DNA of 64,000 nt from Alphaproteobacteria bacterium (GTDB lineage Bacteria; Pseudomonadota; Alphaproteobacteria; Paracaedibacterales; VGCI01), in contig VGEY01000001.1 in assembly GCA_016869075.1 (NCBI GenBank), positions 1 through 64,000 of the forward strand, written 5' to 3'. A model generated the notes under the pieces. That model did not search any database. It saw nothing but the letters and a program-made list of their open reading frames with translations, and was not told the origin of the DNA. The stretch's first letter is position 1. Each line of letters starts with the position of its first letter. This document shows, piece by piece, positions 36,531-45,101 of this stretch. Position numbers and translations under genes: made by a program.

Positions 36531-39002
36531 ATGAAAATCCGGTTTTACACTTTTTTACTCATAATTTTAAGCGCGAGTTTGTTCTCTATCTTTTCTCCTT
36601 TTGTAGCCTATTCTTCTTCCGAAGAAGCTAAAGAATTTGAAAAAGATAAAATGGGTCAAACATCGTTACCTGAAAATTCTGTCATTCTCATAAATGCAGA
36701 TAAAGTTGATTATCATCAAGAAACTGACACCATCATTGCAACTGGAAATGTTCAAATTGCTCAAGGTGTTCGCATTCTTCATGCTGAAAAAGTTACTTAC
36801 AATAAAAAGACGGGCTTAATAACCGCAGCAGGCAACGTTTGGTTGAAAGAACCAGAAAGTATGTCCATTTCCCCTAATCCAGATGCATCTAAGAGCAATG
36901 AATTCCTAAGACACCAAGATTTTATCATTCGTAGCCTCAGAGAAAGCGGCACGTTAATACAGAACCCTTTAAATTTACCTGATCTCGGCAAACAGCTCAT
37001 AGACTACTCAACCCTAGGAGAAGGATTTGCCACAAAAAGCATTACTGACAATGTTTCTTTTGCTCCGTCGGTAGAGTTTACAAATAAATTCGAAGATGGA
37101 TTTATTAGAGATGCTAAAATGTTAATGGGAGATGATTCACGCTTAGCCTCCAACACAGCCAAACGCATAGCGGGTCGTAAAGTTATTTTCCGTCAGGCAG
37201 TCTATAGCCCATGCAATGTATGTAGATTAGACCCTCAACAAATGCCATTGTGGCAACTCAAGGCAGATAAAGTTATCCATGATAAAACGGACAAAATTAT
37301 TGTTTATCATCATGCCAGATTAGAAATTAAAGGGGTTCCTGTTTTTTATATGCCATATTTTCGACATGCGGATCCTACAGTCAAACGTAAAACTGGGTTC
37401 CTGATGCCCACATACGCTGCCATTTCAGATCTAGGAACCATCGTCAGCGCACCTTATTATTATGTTATTGCTCCCAACAGAGATCTCACCCTTATTCCTA
37501 TTATAACAACGAAGCAAGGCCCAGTTATGGTTACAGAATACCGCCATCGCTTTCGAGATGGTGATTTAACAGCCAATGGAAGTTATACACAAACCAGAGA
37601 TTTAAAAAAAATTCCCAAAAGTTCTGGCCTCCCAGGGAGTGACCGTTGGCATATTTTCACACAAGGGCGTCTGGATATAGATGATGATCATGTAGCTACT
37701 TTCGATATTAATCGTGCCAGTGATACAACCTATCTCCGCCGTTATCCCATACTCCCTCAAGGATTTAGATTAAAAATCCCGGTAAAAAACATGGTAAGTA
37801 CAGGTGCTGTTGAGCAATTTAGAGAACATAATTATGCCACTTTAAGAGCAACAGCCTACCAAACAGATAATCCTGCAACCACGCCCTATGTCATCCCGCA
37901 CGGATGGTATAACTATCAAACAGACCCAGGCAATTGGAATGAAATCTGGAGCATGGATGCTAATTTGCTTTCCTTAGGACGTCGCCAAGATACCCCTGGA
38001 CGCAATGCGCGCCATATGCAAAGGTTATCTTTAAATGGAGGCTATCGTTTGCCGTATGTAACTCCCACTGGGCATGCTTGGGCGTTTCAAATGTTCTTAC
38101 GCGGGGATGCTTATGCCCTTGAGCATTATCAACTTTCACCTACAACTCCTATTCTTCATTCCGCCTTTCGAGGACGCGTCTTTCCAACAGCAACCGCCCA
38201 ATGGCGTTATCCATTAATTAAGCGACTTGAAACTGTCAATTGGGTTGTGGAACCAACAGCCATGATTGTAGGCTCACCGAGAGTAAATAATAGTACTATT
38301 CCTAACGAAGACTCATTGAACATTCAGGTAGAAGATACTTCATTGTTCCTGCCGCAGCGGTTTTCTGGTCTTGATCGAGTAGATACTGGAGGAAGGTTTA
38401 TTTATGGAACAAATTCCTCATGGTTTTTTCCTCAGCAACGGTTGGTTCAGCTTTTCTTGGGACATAGCTTACGCTTAGATCACACTCAAGTCCTCCCAAA
38501 GCACGCAGGAGAAAATAAATATGCTTCCGATATTGTAAGCCGTTTCCGCATGAATCCCGAAGAGAACGTCCAGTTACTTAATAGAATAGCCTGGCATTAT
38601 AAAAAGGTAAGACCACGTATTTCAGACACATCAGCAATTTTTGGTAAAAAACTAATGATCATTCAGTTAAATCATACTTTTGTTAATAAGAACTCTACTG
38701 TAAATGGTGTTGGTATATCTCAAGCAACGTGGGTTGTTGGCTCGCAACCTTTTGATCATTGGAGTTTTTCCGTAGGAGAAACACGAAACCTAAAACGTCA
38801 CCAGCGTGGGGCCCTTTCTCATACGTTATCTGCTCTCTATCATGATGAGTGTTTTAGAATGACTTTAAGCGCCTTTAAGACACGTTCATCTGACAGAGAT
38901 ATACGCCCTAACTCCGGCGTCGTTGTACAATTTGATTTCAAAAATCTTGGATCCGTCAATCTGTTAGATACCATTGGCGTCAATGCCAACAATATTCTTT
39001 AA
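36531..39002 (+). CDS. lptD: LPS-assembly outer-membrane protein LptD
   Basis: The outer-membrane barrel that places LPS on the cell surface. A signal peptide (1-~27) is followed by an OstA/LptA-like jellyroll (~50-110: 'INADKVDYHQETDTIIATGN' in part, 'ILHAEKVTYNKKTGLITAAG') and then the LptD barrel region (~290-800) with 'YMPYFRHADPTVKRKTGFLMP' in part. 'CNVCRLDPQQMPLW' (~228-241) holds the first Cys pair used for disulfide formation; the usual second pair near the C terminus is not obvious. The 823 residues are typical. It follows lptG directly. Confidence 0.94.
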   Translation: MKIRFYTFLLIILSASLFSIFSPFVAYSSSEEAKEFEKDKMGQTSLPENSVILINADKVDYHQETDTIIATGNVQIAQGVRILHAEKVTYNKKTGLITAAGNVWLKEPESMSISPNPDASKSNEFLRHQDFIIRSLRESGTLIQNPLNLPDLGKQLIDYSTLGEGFATKSITDNVSFAPSVEFTNKFEDGFIRDAKMLMGDDSRLASNTAKRIAGRKVIFRQAVYSPCNVCRLDPQQMPLWQLKADKVIHDKTDKIIVYHHARLEIKGVPVFYMPYFRHADPTVKRKTGFLMPTYAAISDLGTIVSAPYYYVIAPNRDLTLIPIITTKQGPVMVTEYRHRFRDGDLTANGSYTQTRDLKKIPKSSGLPGSDRWHIFTQGRLDIDDDHVATFDINRASDTTYLRRYPILPQGFRLKIPVKNMVSTGAVEQFREHNYATLRATAYQTDNPATTPYVIPHGWYNYQTDPGNWNEIWSMDANLLSLGRRQDTPGRNARHMQRLSLNGGYRLPYVTPTGHAWAFQMFLRGDAYALEHYQLSPTTPILHSAFRGRVFPTATAQWRYPLIKRLETVNWVVEPTAMIVGSPRVNNSTIPNEDSLNIQVEDTSLFLPQRFSGLDRVDTGGRFIYGTNSSWFFPQQRLVQLFLGHSLRLDHTQVLPKHAGENKYASDIVSRFRMNPEENVQLLNRIAWHYKKVRPRISDTSAIFGKKLMIIQLNHTFVNKNSTVNGVGISQATWVVGSQPFDHWSFSVGETRNLKRHQRGALSHTLSALYHDECFRMTLSAFKTRSSDRDIRPNSGVVVQFDFKNLGSVNLLDTIGVNANNIL

Positions 39003-39011
39003 AGAGATGTC

Positions 39012-39470
39012 ATGCGTCTAGCTCTTTATCAACCCGAAATTCCTCAAAACACTGGAACACTCATGCGTTTATGTGCCTGTTTGGATTTGCCTCTTGATAT
39101 TATTCATCCTTGTGGATTTGTTTGGAATGATCGGCACTTACGCCGTGCAGGCATGGATTATAAAGATAAGGCAACTGTCCATCATCATGAAAATTGGCAG
39201 GCATTTTTTACCTGGTCTCAAAAAGAAAAAAATCGAATTGTTCTTCTGGATACGAAAAGTAGCACTCCCTACACTCGGTTTTCTTTCCAAGCACAAGACA
39301 TTATTTTGATGGGACAGGAAAGCTCAGGTGTTCCTGATGAAGTTTTCCATGCCCTCCCTCAACGTCTTATGATCCCCATGGCTCCTGAGTGTCGTTCCTT
39401 GAACATATCTCTCGCAGCTGCTATGGTGGTAGGCGAAGGAATTCGACAATTAGATTTATTTCCAAAATAG
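39012..39470 (+). CDS. trmL: tRNA (cytidine/uridine(34)-2'-O)-methyltransferase TrmL
   Basis: SPOUT-fold enzyme methylating the ribose of wobble base 34 in leucine tRNAs. The 152-residue protein starts 'MRLALYQPEIPQNTGTLMRL' and shows 'RRAGMDYKD', 'ILMGQESSGVPDEV' (~97-110) and 'IPMAPECRSLNISLAAAMV' (~117-135), which make the SPOUT knot. The start is 10 bases after lptD, so it may be read with the LPS genes, but it has no LPS role. Confidence 0.94.
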   Translation: MRLALYQPEIPQNTGTLMRLCACLDLPLDIIHPCGFVWNDRHLRRAGMDYKDKATVHHHENWQAFFTWSQKEKNRIVLLDTKSSTPYTRFSFQAQDIILMGQESSGVPDEVFHALPQRLMIPMAPECRSLNISLAAAMVVGEGIRQLDLFPK

Positions 39471-39525
39471 TTACAAATAAATACCCATGATATTTTTAAA
39501 TTTCATATGATGAGCAAAGACATCC

Positions 39526-40404
39526 ATGACAACACTTGAACAAAAAAAACAATTAACCCGTTGGTTTTCTGATCTTCAAACACGCATTTGTACTGCTCTT
39601 GAGACTTTAGAGGCAGAGGCAGTTCCTCCACAAGAATCCACCCCTCCACCCGGAATGTTTGAGCGAAAGACGTGGACGCGCCCCAATATTTCTCCTGACC
39701 AAGATGGTGGTGGCGGAACCATGGCTCTTCTCAAAGGGCGTGTCTTTGAAAAGGCAGGTGTAAATGTATCCACTGTTTATGGTGAATTTCCTCCTCAATT
39801 TGCTTCTGAAATCCCGGGAACAGGCGAGAATCCAAACTTTTGGGCAAGCGGAGTTTCTTTGGTAATACATCCTCTAAATCCCTTTATTCCAGCTATCCAT
39901 ATGAATACGCGCCATATAGTGACTTCTCAATCGTGGTTTGGAGGAGGAACCGATCTTACGCCAACCTTTGAATTTATAGAAGATACGACTGATTTTCATC
40001 AAGCGCTTAAGCTTGTATGCGACAAGCATAATGCAGACTATTACCCCCGCTTTAAATCTTGGTGCGATGAATATTTTTATTTGCCCCATCGCAAAGAACC
40101 ACGGGGTATTGGTGGGATTTTTTATGACAACCTCAGCAGTGGTCCCACTGAAGAGGATTTTGAAAATGATTTTACTTTTACACGGGATGTGGGAGAAGCT
40201 TTTCTGACTATTTATCCTGCCCTCGTCCGTCGCCATATGAACAAACCCTGGACTAAGGAAGACAAACAAAGGCAGTTAATTAAACGAGGGCGTTACGTTG
40301 AGTTTAATCTTCTTTATGATCGTGGCACGCGCTTTGGTCTTAAAACAGATGGGAACGTAGATGCCATTCTCATGTCGCTGCCTCCGGAAGTGAATTGGCC
40401 TTAA
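39526..40404 (+). CDS. hemF: Oxygen-dependent coproporphyrinogen III oxidase
   Basis: Oxidative decarboxylation of coproporphyrinogen III to protoporphyrinogen IX using O2. The protein has 'GGGGTMALLKGRVFEKAGVN' (~60-80), 'HMNTRHIV' and 'WFGGGTDLTP' (~125-146), 'PHRKEPRGIGGIFYD' (~192-206) and the C-terminal 'GRYVEFNLLYDRGTRFGLKT' (in part) and 'ILMSLPPEVNW'. All are HemF signatures, and the 292-residue length is normal. The need for O2 agrees with the aa3 oxidase in the window. It ends at a hairpin shared with the converging RNase III-like gene. Confidence 0.97.
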   Translation: MTTLEQKKQLTRWFSDLQTRICTALETLEAEAVPPQESTPPPGMFERKTWTRPNISPDQDGGGGTMALLKGRVFEKAGVNVSTVYGEFPPQFASEIPGTGENPNFWASGVSLVIHPLNPFIPAIHMNTRHIVTSQSWFGGGTDLTPTFEFIEDTTDFHQALKLVCDKHNADYYPRFKSWCDEYFYLPHRKEPRGIGGIFYDNLSSGPTEEDFENDFTFTRDVGEAFLTIYPALVRRHMNKPWTKEDKQRQLIKRGRYVEFNLLYDRGTRFGLKTDGNVDAILMSLPPEVNWP

Positions 40405-40438
40405 AAAAATATAGGTTGAATTCACTTTTCAACCTATA
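40402..40438 (-). terminator. Hairpin terminator between hemF and the RNase III-like gene
   Basis: 'TATAGGTTGAA' (40410-40420) and 'TTCAACCTATA' (40428-40438) form a perfect 11-bp stem with a 7-base loop. On the reverse strand the stem is followed by a run of seven Ts (the A-run at 40403-40409), as in an intrinsic terminator of the RNase III-like gene. It overlaps the last bases of the hemF gene, so it may affect hemF mRNA as well. Confidence 0.72.
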
Positions 40439-40453
40439 CTTCTCAACCTTATT

Positions 40454-41821
40454 TTAGCTTAAGCGAGGACGTAATGTATCGTACAGTTTCTTTGCAGCCA
40501 GTTGTTCTGCATGCTTTTGAGACTTAGAGCTTATGGCTTCTTGTGTATAGCTTCCTACATTAACTTTTGCCTTATATTCTCCATTTGTTGCCGCATACTG
40601 AGGTACACCAAGTTTCCTTTCTTGACAAACTCTCAAAAGAGCTTCTTTAGCTTTTTTTAATCCAACCGTTTGCCCCGTCATCTTGTGGTACATTTGTTGT
40701 GCTGCAAGTTTCTGAGCTTTCTCTCCGCTTGCTTTGTGACTTCCAAAACCTGTTATAGTCACCGTTGCTGCTTTTTCAGTTGCAGCAGGTCCCGAAAGAA
40801 GTACATAAGCCGGCGTTCCTAAGTGTAATTTTTGACATAGTTCCGGTAGTGACCCCTTTGACTTTTTGTGGCTGATAACGCTGGGGAGAGATGCTAGGAT
40901 AACAGACCCGGTTGATGCAGAAGATGAAGTGACTGCTTTCGGTTGAGCACCAAGTTGTGGCGCTTGTGCAGCGGGTTTAGAAGATAGGTGATGCAAAAGA
41001 GTTAAAATTGTTGCGGTAGACTTCCCTCTGCATTGTTCTAAAAAATTATTTTCCAACAATATTTGAACGGCTCTCTCTGCAGCCAATTTTTTTGCCGCTG
41101 ACTTTGTGTCACCTGAAAAAACATCAGTAAATGCTTTTGTTCCATAATAAAGCTGAACTTGAAAAGGCGCCTGTTCAGTCAAATATTTATACTCATGAAC
41201 AGGAAGACCATGGATTCTTCTATAGTCATCCAATTTTTTTGATGCATCAGATCCTGCAGACTTACTTGAAGCTGCTGCAACAGGCGTTGGTTTTTGAACA
41301 GAAGTGCCAGGAACTTTCCAATAAGTCAGAATAAATTTTTCAGCACTTTTCTGACCACCATCTTCATAAATAGCGCCAATTAACGCTTCGCAAGTATCTG
41401 CCTTAATTTTTTTCAGCCCTTCTCCACTAATGTTGTGGGCAGGATTAATGGTACAAAATGTAAGCAATTGCAATTGCTCTGCGATCCGCGCATTATTTTC
41501 GTTGGAGACGATTTCAGCACGCGTTGTGGTCAACCATCCTTCTCCTTGCTGTGGAAATGCTTCAAGAAGACTTTGAGTGATTGCAAAGTTTAAAGTTGCG
41601 TCTCCCCGAAATTCTAGCCGTCCAAAAGGGAGCTTATTCTCTGGGCATACACCTGGGTGAGAAAAAACCTGATCAATGTATGTGGGATTTTGAAATCTAT
41701 AGTTAATTTTGTGCTGAAGCCTTTCCGCTCGATCAAGTCTTTCTTTAGCCAAACTTTCATGCGTACAAAACAAAATTAAAGATAAGAAAATAGAATAAAT
41801 ATTGAATATTTTTGATCTCAT
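40454..41821 (-). CDS. Exported RNase III-like protein with three dsRNA-binding domains
   Basis: The ATG at 41819-41821 follows a strong GGGAGG and begins a clear signal peptide (hydrophobic ~8-19, likely cleaved after 'ESLA', residue 25). Residues ~33-170 match RNase III: 'GRLEFRGDATLNFAI' (68-82), 'GEGWLTTTRAEIVSNENN' (~93-110), and 'IKADTCEALIGAIYEDGG' (139-156). The four metal-binding acids of the family appear as Glu70, Asp74, Asp142 and Glu145; the extra Glu of the usual 'NERLEF' is Gly here. Three dsRBD-like modules follow at ~195-258, ~324-381 and ~392-450, each ending in an 'AAxxLxxxL'-type helix; Ser/Ala/Gln-rich linkers separate them. Bacterial RNase III normally has one dsRBD, ~225 residues and no signal peptide. 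Action on host or extracellular dsRNA is inference. Confidence 0.82.
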   Translation of the reverse strand: MRSKIFNIYSIFLSLILFCTHESLAKERLDRAERLQHKINYRFQNPTYIDQVFSHPGVCPENKLPFGRLEFRGDATLNFAITQSLLEAFPQQGEGWLTTTRAEIVSNENNARIAEQLQLLTFCTINPAHNISGEGLKKIKADTCEALIGAIYEDGGQKSAEKFILTYWKVPGTSVQKPTPVAAASSKSAGSDASKKLDDYRRIHGLPVHEYKYLTEQAPFQVQLYYGTKAFTDVFSGDTKSAAKKLAAERAVQILLENNFLEQCRGKSTATILTLLHHLSSKPAAQAPQLGAQPKAVTSSSASTGSVILASLPSVISHKKSKGSLPELCQKLHLGTPAYVLLSGPAATEKAATVTITGFGSHKASGEKAQKLAAQQMYHKMTGQTVGLKKAKEALLRVCQERKLGVPQYAATNGEYKAKVNVGSYTQEAISSKSQKHAEQLAAKKLYDTLRPRLS

Positions 41822-42038
41822 TTTAGCCTCCCATATAAAAAACATTTATTTTTTGAAGTACCAAAAATTCACTTATTTTTTCCATTGAGGAAAGATAAAC
41901 TATAGATCAAATTTTAAATAAATAGCAACATTTAAAGTTGTCACTTACTTCTAGCTGGCTTATTAACTTGGCTTTTAGGATTTCATTACCCAGAAATTTG
42001 AATGGGTTCGCGCTTTCATGGGGATGACGCCTCCTATA

Positions 42039-42180
42039 GTCACTGCGAGCGCAGCGAAGCAGTCCATGTACTATTAATACATGGATTGCCACGCTCCCTA
42101 AGGTCGCTCGCAAAGACAGAAAGAGTTGGGGCTCTTAAAGACAGAAAGAGATGGGGCTCGCAAAGACGAAAGGGTTTAAT
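42039..42180. repeat. REP-like palindrome with downstream partial copies
   Basis: A full hairpin (42039-42117) has left arm 'GTCACTGCGAGCGCAGCGAAGC', 'AGTCCATGTA', a short tip and right arm 'TACATGGATTGCCACGCTCC...GCTCGCAAAGAC'. It is followed by two shorter tail fragments ('GGGGCTCTTAAAGACAG', 'GGGGCTCGCAAAGACG'). It belongs to the same family as the element at 1036. The stretch 41822-42038 upstream of it shows no gene, only the AT-rich leader of the RNase III-like gene; 42181-42249 holds a separate small CTCCC/GGGAG hairpin. Confidence 0.78.
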
Positions 42181-42249
42181 TTAAATACCCCTCACCCATG
42201 GCTCCCCCATGACATCTCCCACAAGGGGAGAGGTGTATTAAAAGAGTGC

Positions 42250-42333
42250 GTCACTGCGAGTGCAGAGAGGCAGTCAATGTATTAAGAGATGAATACATAG
42301 ATTGTCTCGGCGCATACACTCCCCGCAATGACG
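42250..42333. repeat. REP-like palindrome at the edge of repeat copy 2
   Basis: Left arm 'CGTCACTGCGAGTGCAGAGAGGC...CAATGTATT' and right arm 'AATACATAGATTGTCTC...CACTCCCCGCAATGACG' form an imperfect hairpin. It overlaps the outer end of the ~570-bp repeat, just as the palindrome at 22728 overlaps the end of copy 1. Confidence 0.75.
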
Positions 42334-42876
42334 TGAAATAGACTACTCGCTTTCTTTTTTCTCTTATTTTCTTTTTTCTTTCGCTTTCTGTATCCCCATT
42401 TGTGTCCGCACCGGAGAGCTCTTACTCGACTGGATAGTCGGTAGGAGAGAGCGCTTCCTTAAGGTTATTAAGGATGCGAGTTAACAGCTATCCTTGCGGA
42501 TAGATAGGTATGCTCTTGCTAAAAAACTTGGGCTCTCAAGGTGAGCTTCAAATTTGAAGCAATGCACACAGAGCCGGTGCGGACGCAAATGGGGATACAT
42601 TTGTTGAAGGACTTGTGGATCATAAAGTCGACATTCATGATCCTTCATTCTTCAGGAGAAGCGCGTGATAGGTTTAAAATTTAGAAAGACATCTTTTTCA
42701 TCCTTTTCCAGATAAGCTGTTTAACAAAGTGTTTTTAAAAACGCGCTAGCAGGAAGAGTATTAAGAGATGCCCATTTCAAAAGTCAAATTTTTAAATTGC
42801 CCATAATGCCCTCGGGTGGAAAAAAGAATTTAATACGTGGATTGCTTCTTCACTTACGCTCCTTGCAAGGACGAAA
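42289..42876 (-). repeat. Dispersed ~570-bp non-coding repeat, copy 2 (inverted)
   Basis: Reverse complement of the block at 22203-22773. The order of the shared landmarks is kept throughout, from the half-REP at 42832-42874 through the 'GAATGAAGGATCATGAATGT' segment to the palindrome at 42250-42333. Differences are mostly single bases and a few short indels; the least conserved part is inside the inverted-repeat unit. It lies between two exported-protein genes, the RNase III-like and methyltransferase-like ones, and ends 10 bases before the latter's stop codon. The 1 kb between those genes has no other coding content. Confidence 0.85.
42390..42598 (-). repeat. 209-bp unit with 21-bp terminal inverted repeats inside copy 2
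   Basis: Ends 'GTATCCCCATTTGTGTCCGC' (from 42390) and its near-complement ending at 42598, with one mismatch in 21. It is the counterpart of the 213-bp unit at 22465-22677. Terminal repeats and the CTATCC/GGATAG hairpin are conserved while parts of the centre have drifted, for example between 42411 and 42460. Confidence 0.75.
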
Positions 42877-42885
42877 AAAGATGTA

Positions 42886-43665
42886 TTATTTCTTGTTAAA
42901 AATCACGTACGCTTCACTGCTTGATTCTCTTTCGCCATCAATTTGACGAAAGGGATACCCTTTACTCTCAATTCCTGGAATTGTAAACCGTACAATAATA
43001 GAGGCAATATCAAAAAATTCCGCAAGTTTTTCACGTGCCTCTTCATGACTATAAAAGTCTTGCTCAGTGGCATATCCAACAACGAGAGTTCCCTTTGGTT
43101 TTAAAAGATTTGATAATCTTTTTGCATTTCTTCCTACAGTGAAATCGGCAAGCAAAATCGCAACAACATCAAATCGCCCATCGAATTTACTGTCCAGAAC
43201 TGGAGCTTGATCAAGCTTAATGTATTCTTCCCACCCACTGGTCATCATACTAAAGTCATGATGCATAGATTTTCTTTTCTTGGAGCAATCTCCTATTTTA
43301 GCATGGAAGGAACGATCTTTAGGAATTCGCTGCAGAGTGATGGCATTTGCAAGCGCTGCTGGATCCACATCAATTGTATAAACAATAGCACCTTCCTTCG
43401 TCATAGCCTGCGTATTATAACCCCAATAAGTTCCAACATTTAAAACTGTTAAATCTTTGAGGCTTCGGTCAAAAAAAGCGTGCGCAATATTATTTTTAGC
43501 TCTGACCTTGGGGAGTGTTCCCATAGGAATAAATATTTTCTCTTTCTCTTCTTTTTCTGCTGCTTGAAGAGAAGAAATGAGCAGGAAAACAAGTAAAATT
43601 GTATTTAAAATTAACGATTTTCTAAATAATAAAAGTAAATGCCAAATTAATATTAAATATTTCAT
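42886..43665 (-). CDS. Exported SAM-methyltransferase-like protein, second type
   Basis: The 259-residue protein opens with a long hydrophobic leader (~3-33) ending in 'LLISSLQAAE', a likely signal peptide with a cleavage site near residue 36. The body is a Rossmann methyltransferase: motif I 'VLNVGTYWGYNTQ' (74-86), acidic 'YTIDVDPAAL' (96-105), 'FDVVAILLADF' (~165-175) and 'LLKPKGTLVVGYAT' (~187-200). It resembles protein-L-isoaspartate or membrane-protein methyltransferases in outline only. GGAG precedes the ATG. It is not close in sequence to the other exported methyltransferase-like protein at 27.1 kb. The substrate is unknown. Confidence 0.74.
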   Translation of the reverse strand: MKYLILIWHLLLLFRKSLILNTILLVFLLISSLQAAEKEEKEKIFIPMGTLPKVRAKNNIAHAFFDRSLKDLTVLNVGTYWGYNTQAMTKEGAIVYTIDVDPAALANAITLQRIPKDRSFHAKIGDCSKKRKSMHHDFSMMTSGWEEYIKLDQAPVLDSKFDGRFDVVAILLADFTVGRNAKRLSNLLKPKGTLVVGYATEQDFYSHEEAREKLAEFFDIASIIVRFTIPGIESKGYPFRQIDGERESSSEAYVIFNKK

Positions 43666-43883
43666 AAAAGAATCTCCAAAATATAATTTTGAAAATTTAA
43701 AGTCTTTCTTAAATATTATTCTATAAAAATTAATGATTTTATAATTTTGACTTTTAAAAAATAAAATGGCATACTTGCTATGATTTGATTATCTTTTCTC
43801 CTAAAAAATCCCACCTTCATATTCCCCCATTTAAAGTCGTCCAAATCCTTTGAATATTAATTTTTTAGTTCAGGAGAACATAT

Positions 43884-45101
43884 ATGTCCTCTGCATTTAT
43901 ACCTGTTTTAATTTTATCTCTTATTGCCTGCTGTATTGAAGTAGACATTTCAGTACCATGCTTCCCTCAAATGGCTCGCTATTTCAGTGTTTATGAAGGA
44001 ATCATTCAAATGACCATCGCCACAAATTTTCTAGGTTTTTGTGGGGGAGCAATTCTTTACGGGCCTTTATCAGATGCCTATGGAAGACGTGTTCCTATGA
44101 TTGTTGGTAATGCTCTTATGACAGTAGGTGCTTTTGGATGTGTCTTTGCTCCCTCTATCCCATTCTTGTTAGGTGCGCGTCTTGTTCAAGGCCTTGGCGC
44201 CAGCGCCTCAGCAGTTATTATTTTTGCCATGATCGCAGATGTTTACAAAGACAAAAGTAAAGCTGCATCCATAATAGGTCATATGAATGCGGCATTTTCA
44301 ATTTTGATGGCACTTGCCCCTCTTGTCGGTGGTTTTATTAATGAAGCTGTAGGTTGGCGCGGTAATTATGGGATTGTTGCTCTCATCACTTTCATCGCGT
44401 GGACAACTCTGGTTTTCTTACTCCCTGAAACACATGCGTCACGGATGCCGTTTTGTCTTACAAAGGCACGTAAAGATTATAGCAAACTTCTAAAAAGCCT
44501 TTCTTTTATGAGCGCTTCCATGACTCCAAGTTTGCTCTATGCTGCATATCTTTCCTTTATTGCGCAATCTTCTTTTCTCTATACCCAAACATTTGGTCTT
44601 ACGCTTATGGAGTATGTCCTCCATCAGTCCACTATTGTGCTCGCTTTTTCACTCACAAGTCTTTTATCAGGAAAACTTAATAAAATAGTGGGTCCTTTGG
44701 GGTGTGCTTTGCTTGGAATGACCCTATGTGGTATTGGAGCTTTTCTCCTTGTAATGGCTAGTTTATGGGGTACATCTTCTCCCATCCTATCAACTTGTTT
44801 TATGGGCGTGATTTGTATGGGAGCAGCCATGTGCTATCCAGTAATCTTTACAAAATCTCTTGAAATTTTTCCCACAATTAAAGGAACAGCTTCCTCCCTT
44901 ATTATGTCCATGAGGTTTTTTATTTGCTTTGTTTTTGTGGGACTTACAGGATATTTCTATAATGGAGATCCCTTACGGATCTCGCTCATTATAGTGTGCG
45001 CCATTTCGCTGGCACTCCTATTTACGTATGTCTTGTTGCGTTTAAAAATTTTCATGCCCGCAGTTTGTTGTGAAGACGCTCCACAATCGCTTCAGCAATA
45101 A
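43884..45101 (+). CDS. MFS drug-resistance transporter, Bcr/CflA type
   Basis: A 405-residue proton-driven exporter with 12 predicted helices. It has the MFS loop motif 'YGPLSDAYGRRVPMIVGNAL' (in part, ~55-74) between helices 2 and 3, and the helix-4/5 pattern 'GARLVQGLGASASAVIIFAM' (~98-117) typical of the Bcr/CflA group. 'IEVDISVPCFPQMARYF' at the N terminus matches the family start. GGAG precedes the ATG. The substrate cannot be predicted. Its 3' end overlaps the converging ELM1-like gene by about 50 bases. It is divergent from the exported methyltransferase gene. Confidence 0.88.
   Translation: MSSAFIPVLILSLIACCIEVDISVPCFPQMARYFSVYEGIIQMTIATNFLGFCGGAILYGPLSDAYGRRVPMIVGNALMTVGAFGCVFAPSIPFLLGARLVQGLGASASAVIIFAMIADVYKDKSKAASIIGHMNAAFSILMALAPLVGGFINEAVGWRGNYGIVALITFIAWTTLVFLLPETHASRMPFCLTKARKDYSKLLKSLSFMSASMTPSLLYAAYLSFIAQSSFLYTQTFGLTLMEYVLHQSTIVLAFSLTSLLSGKLNKIVGPLGCALLGMTLCGIGAFLLVMASLWGTSSPILSTCFMGVICMGAAMCYPVIFTKSLEIFPTIKGTASSLIMSMRFFICFVFVGLTGYFYNGDPLRISLIIVCAISLALLFTYVLLRLKIFMPAVCCEDAPQSLQQ

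Noticed and set aside
42002-42184. A 60-codon frame with 'SHCERSEA'-type sequence
   Set aside because: It is a translation of the REP palindrome and its tail fragments; such frames are often mis-called as genes.
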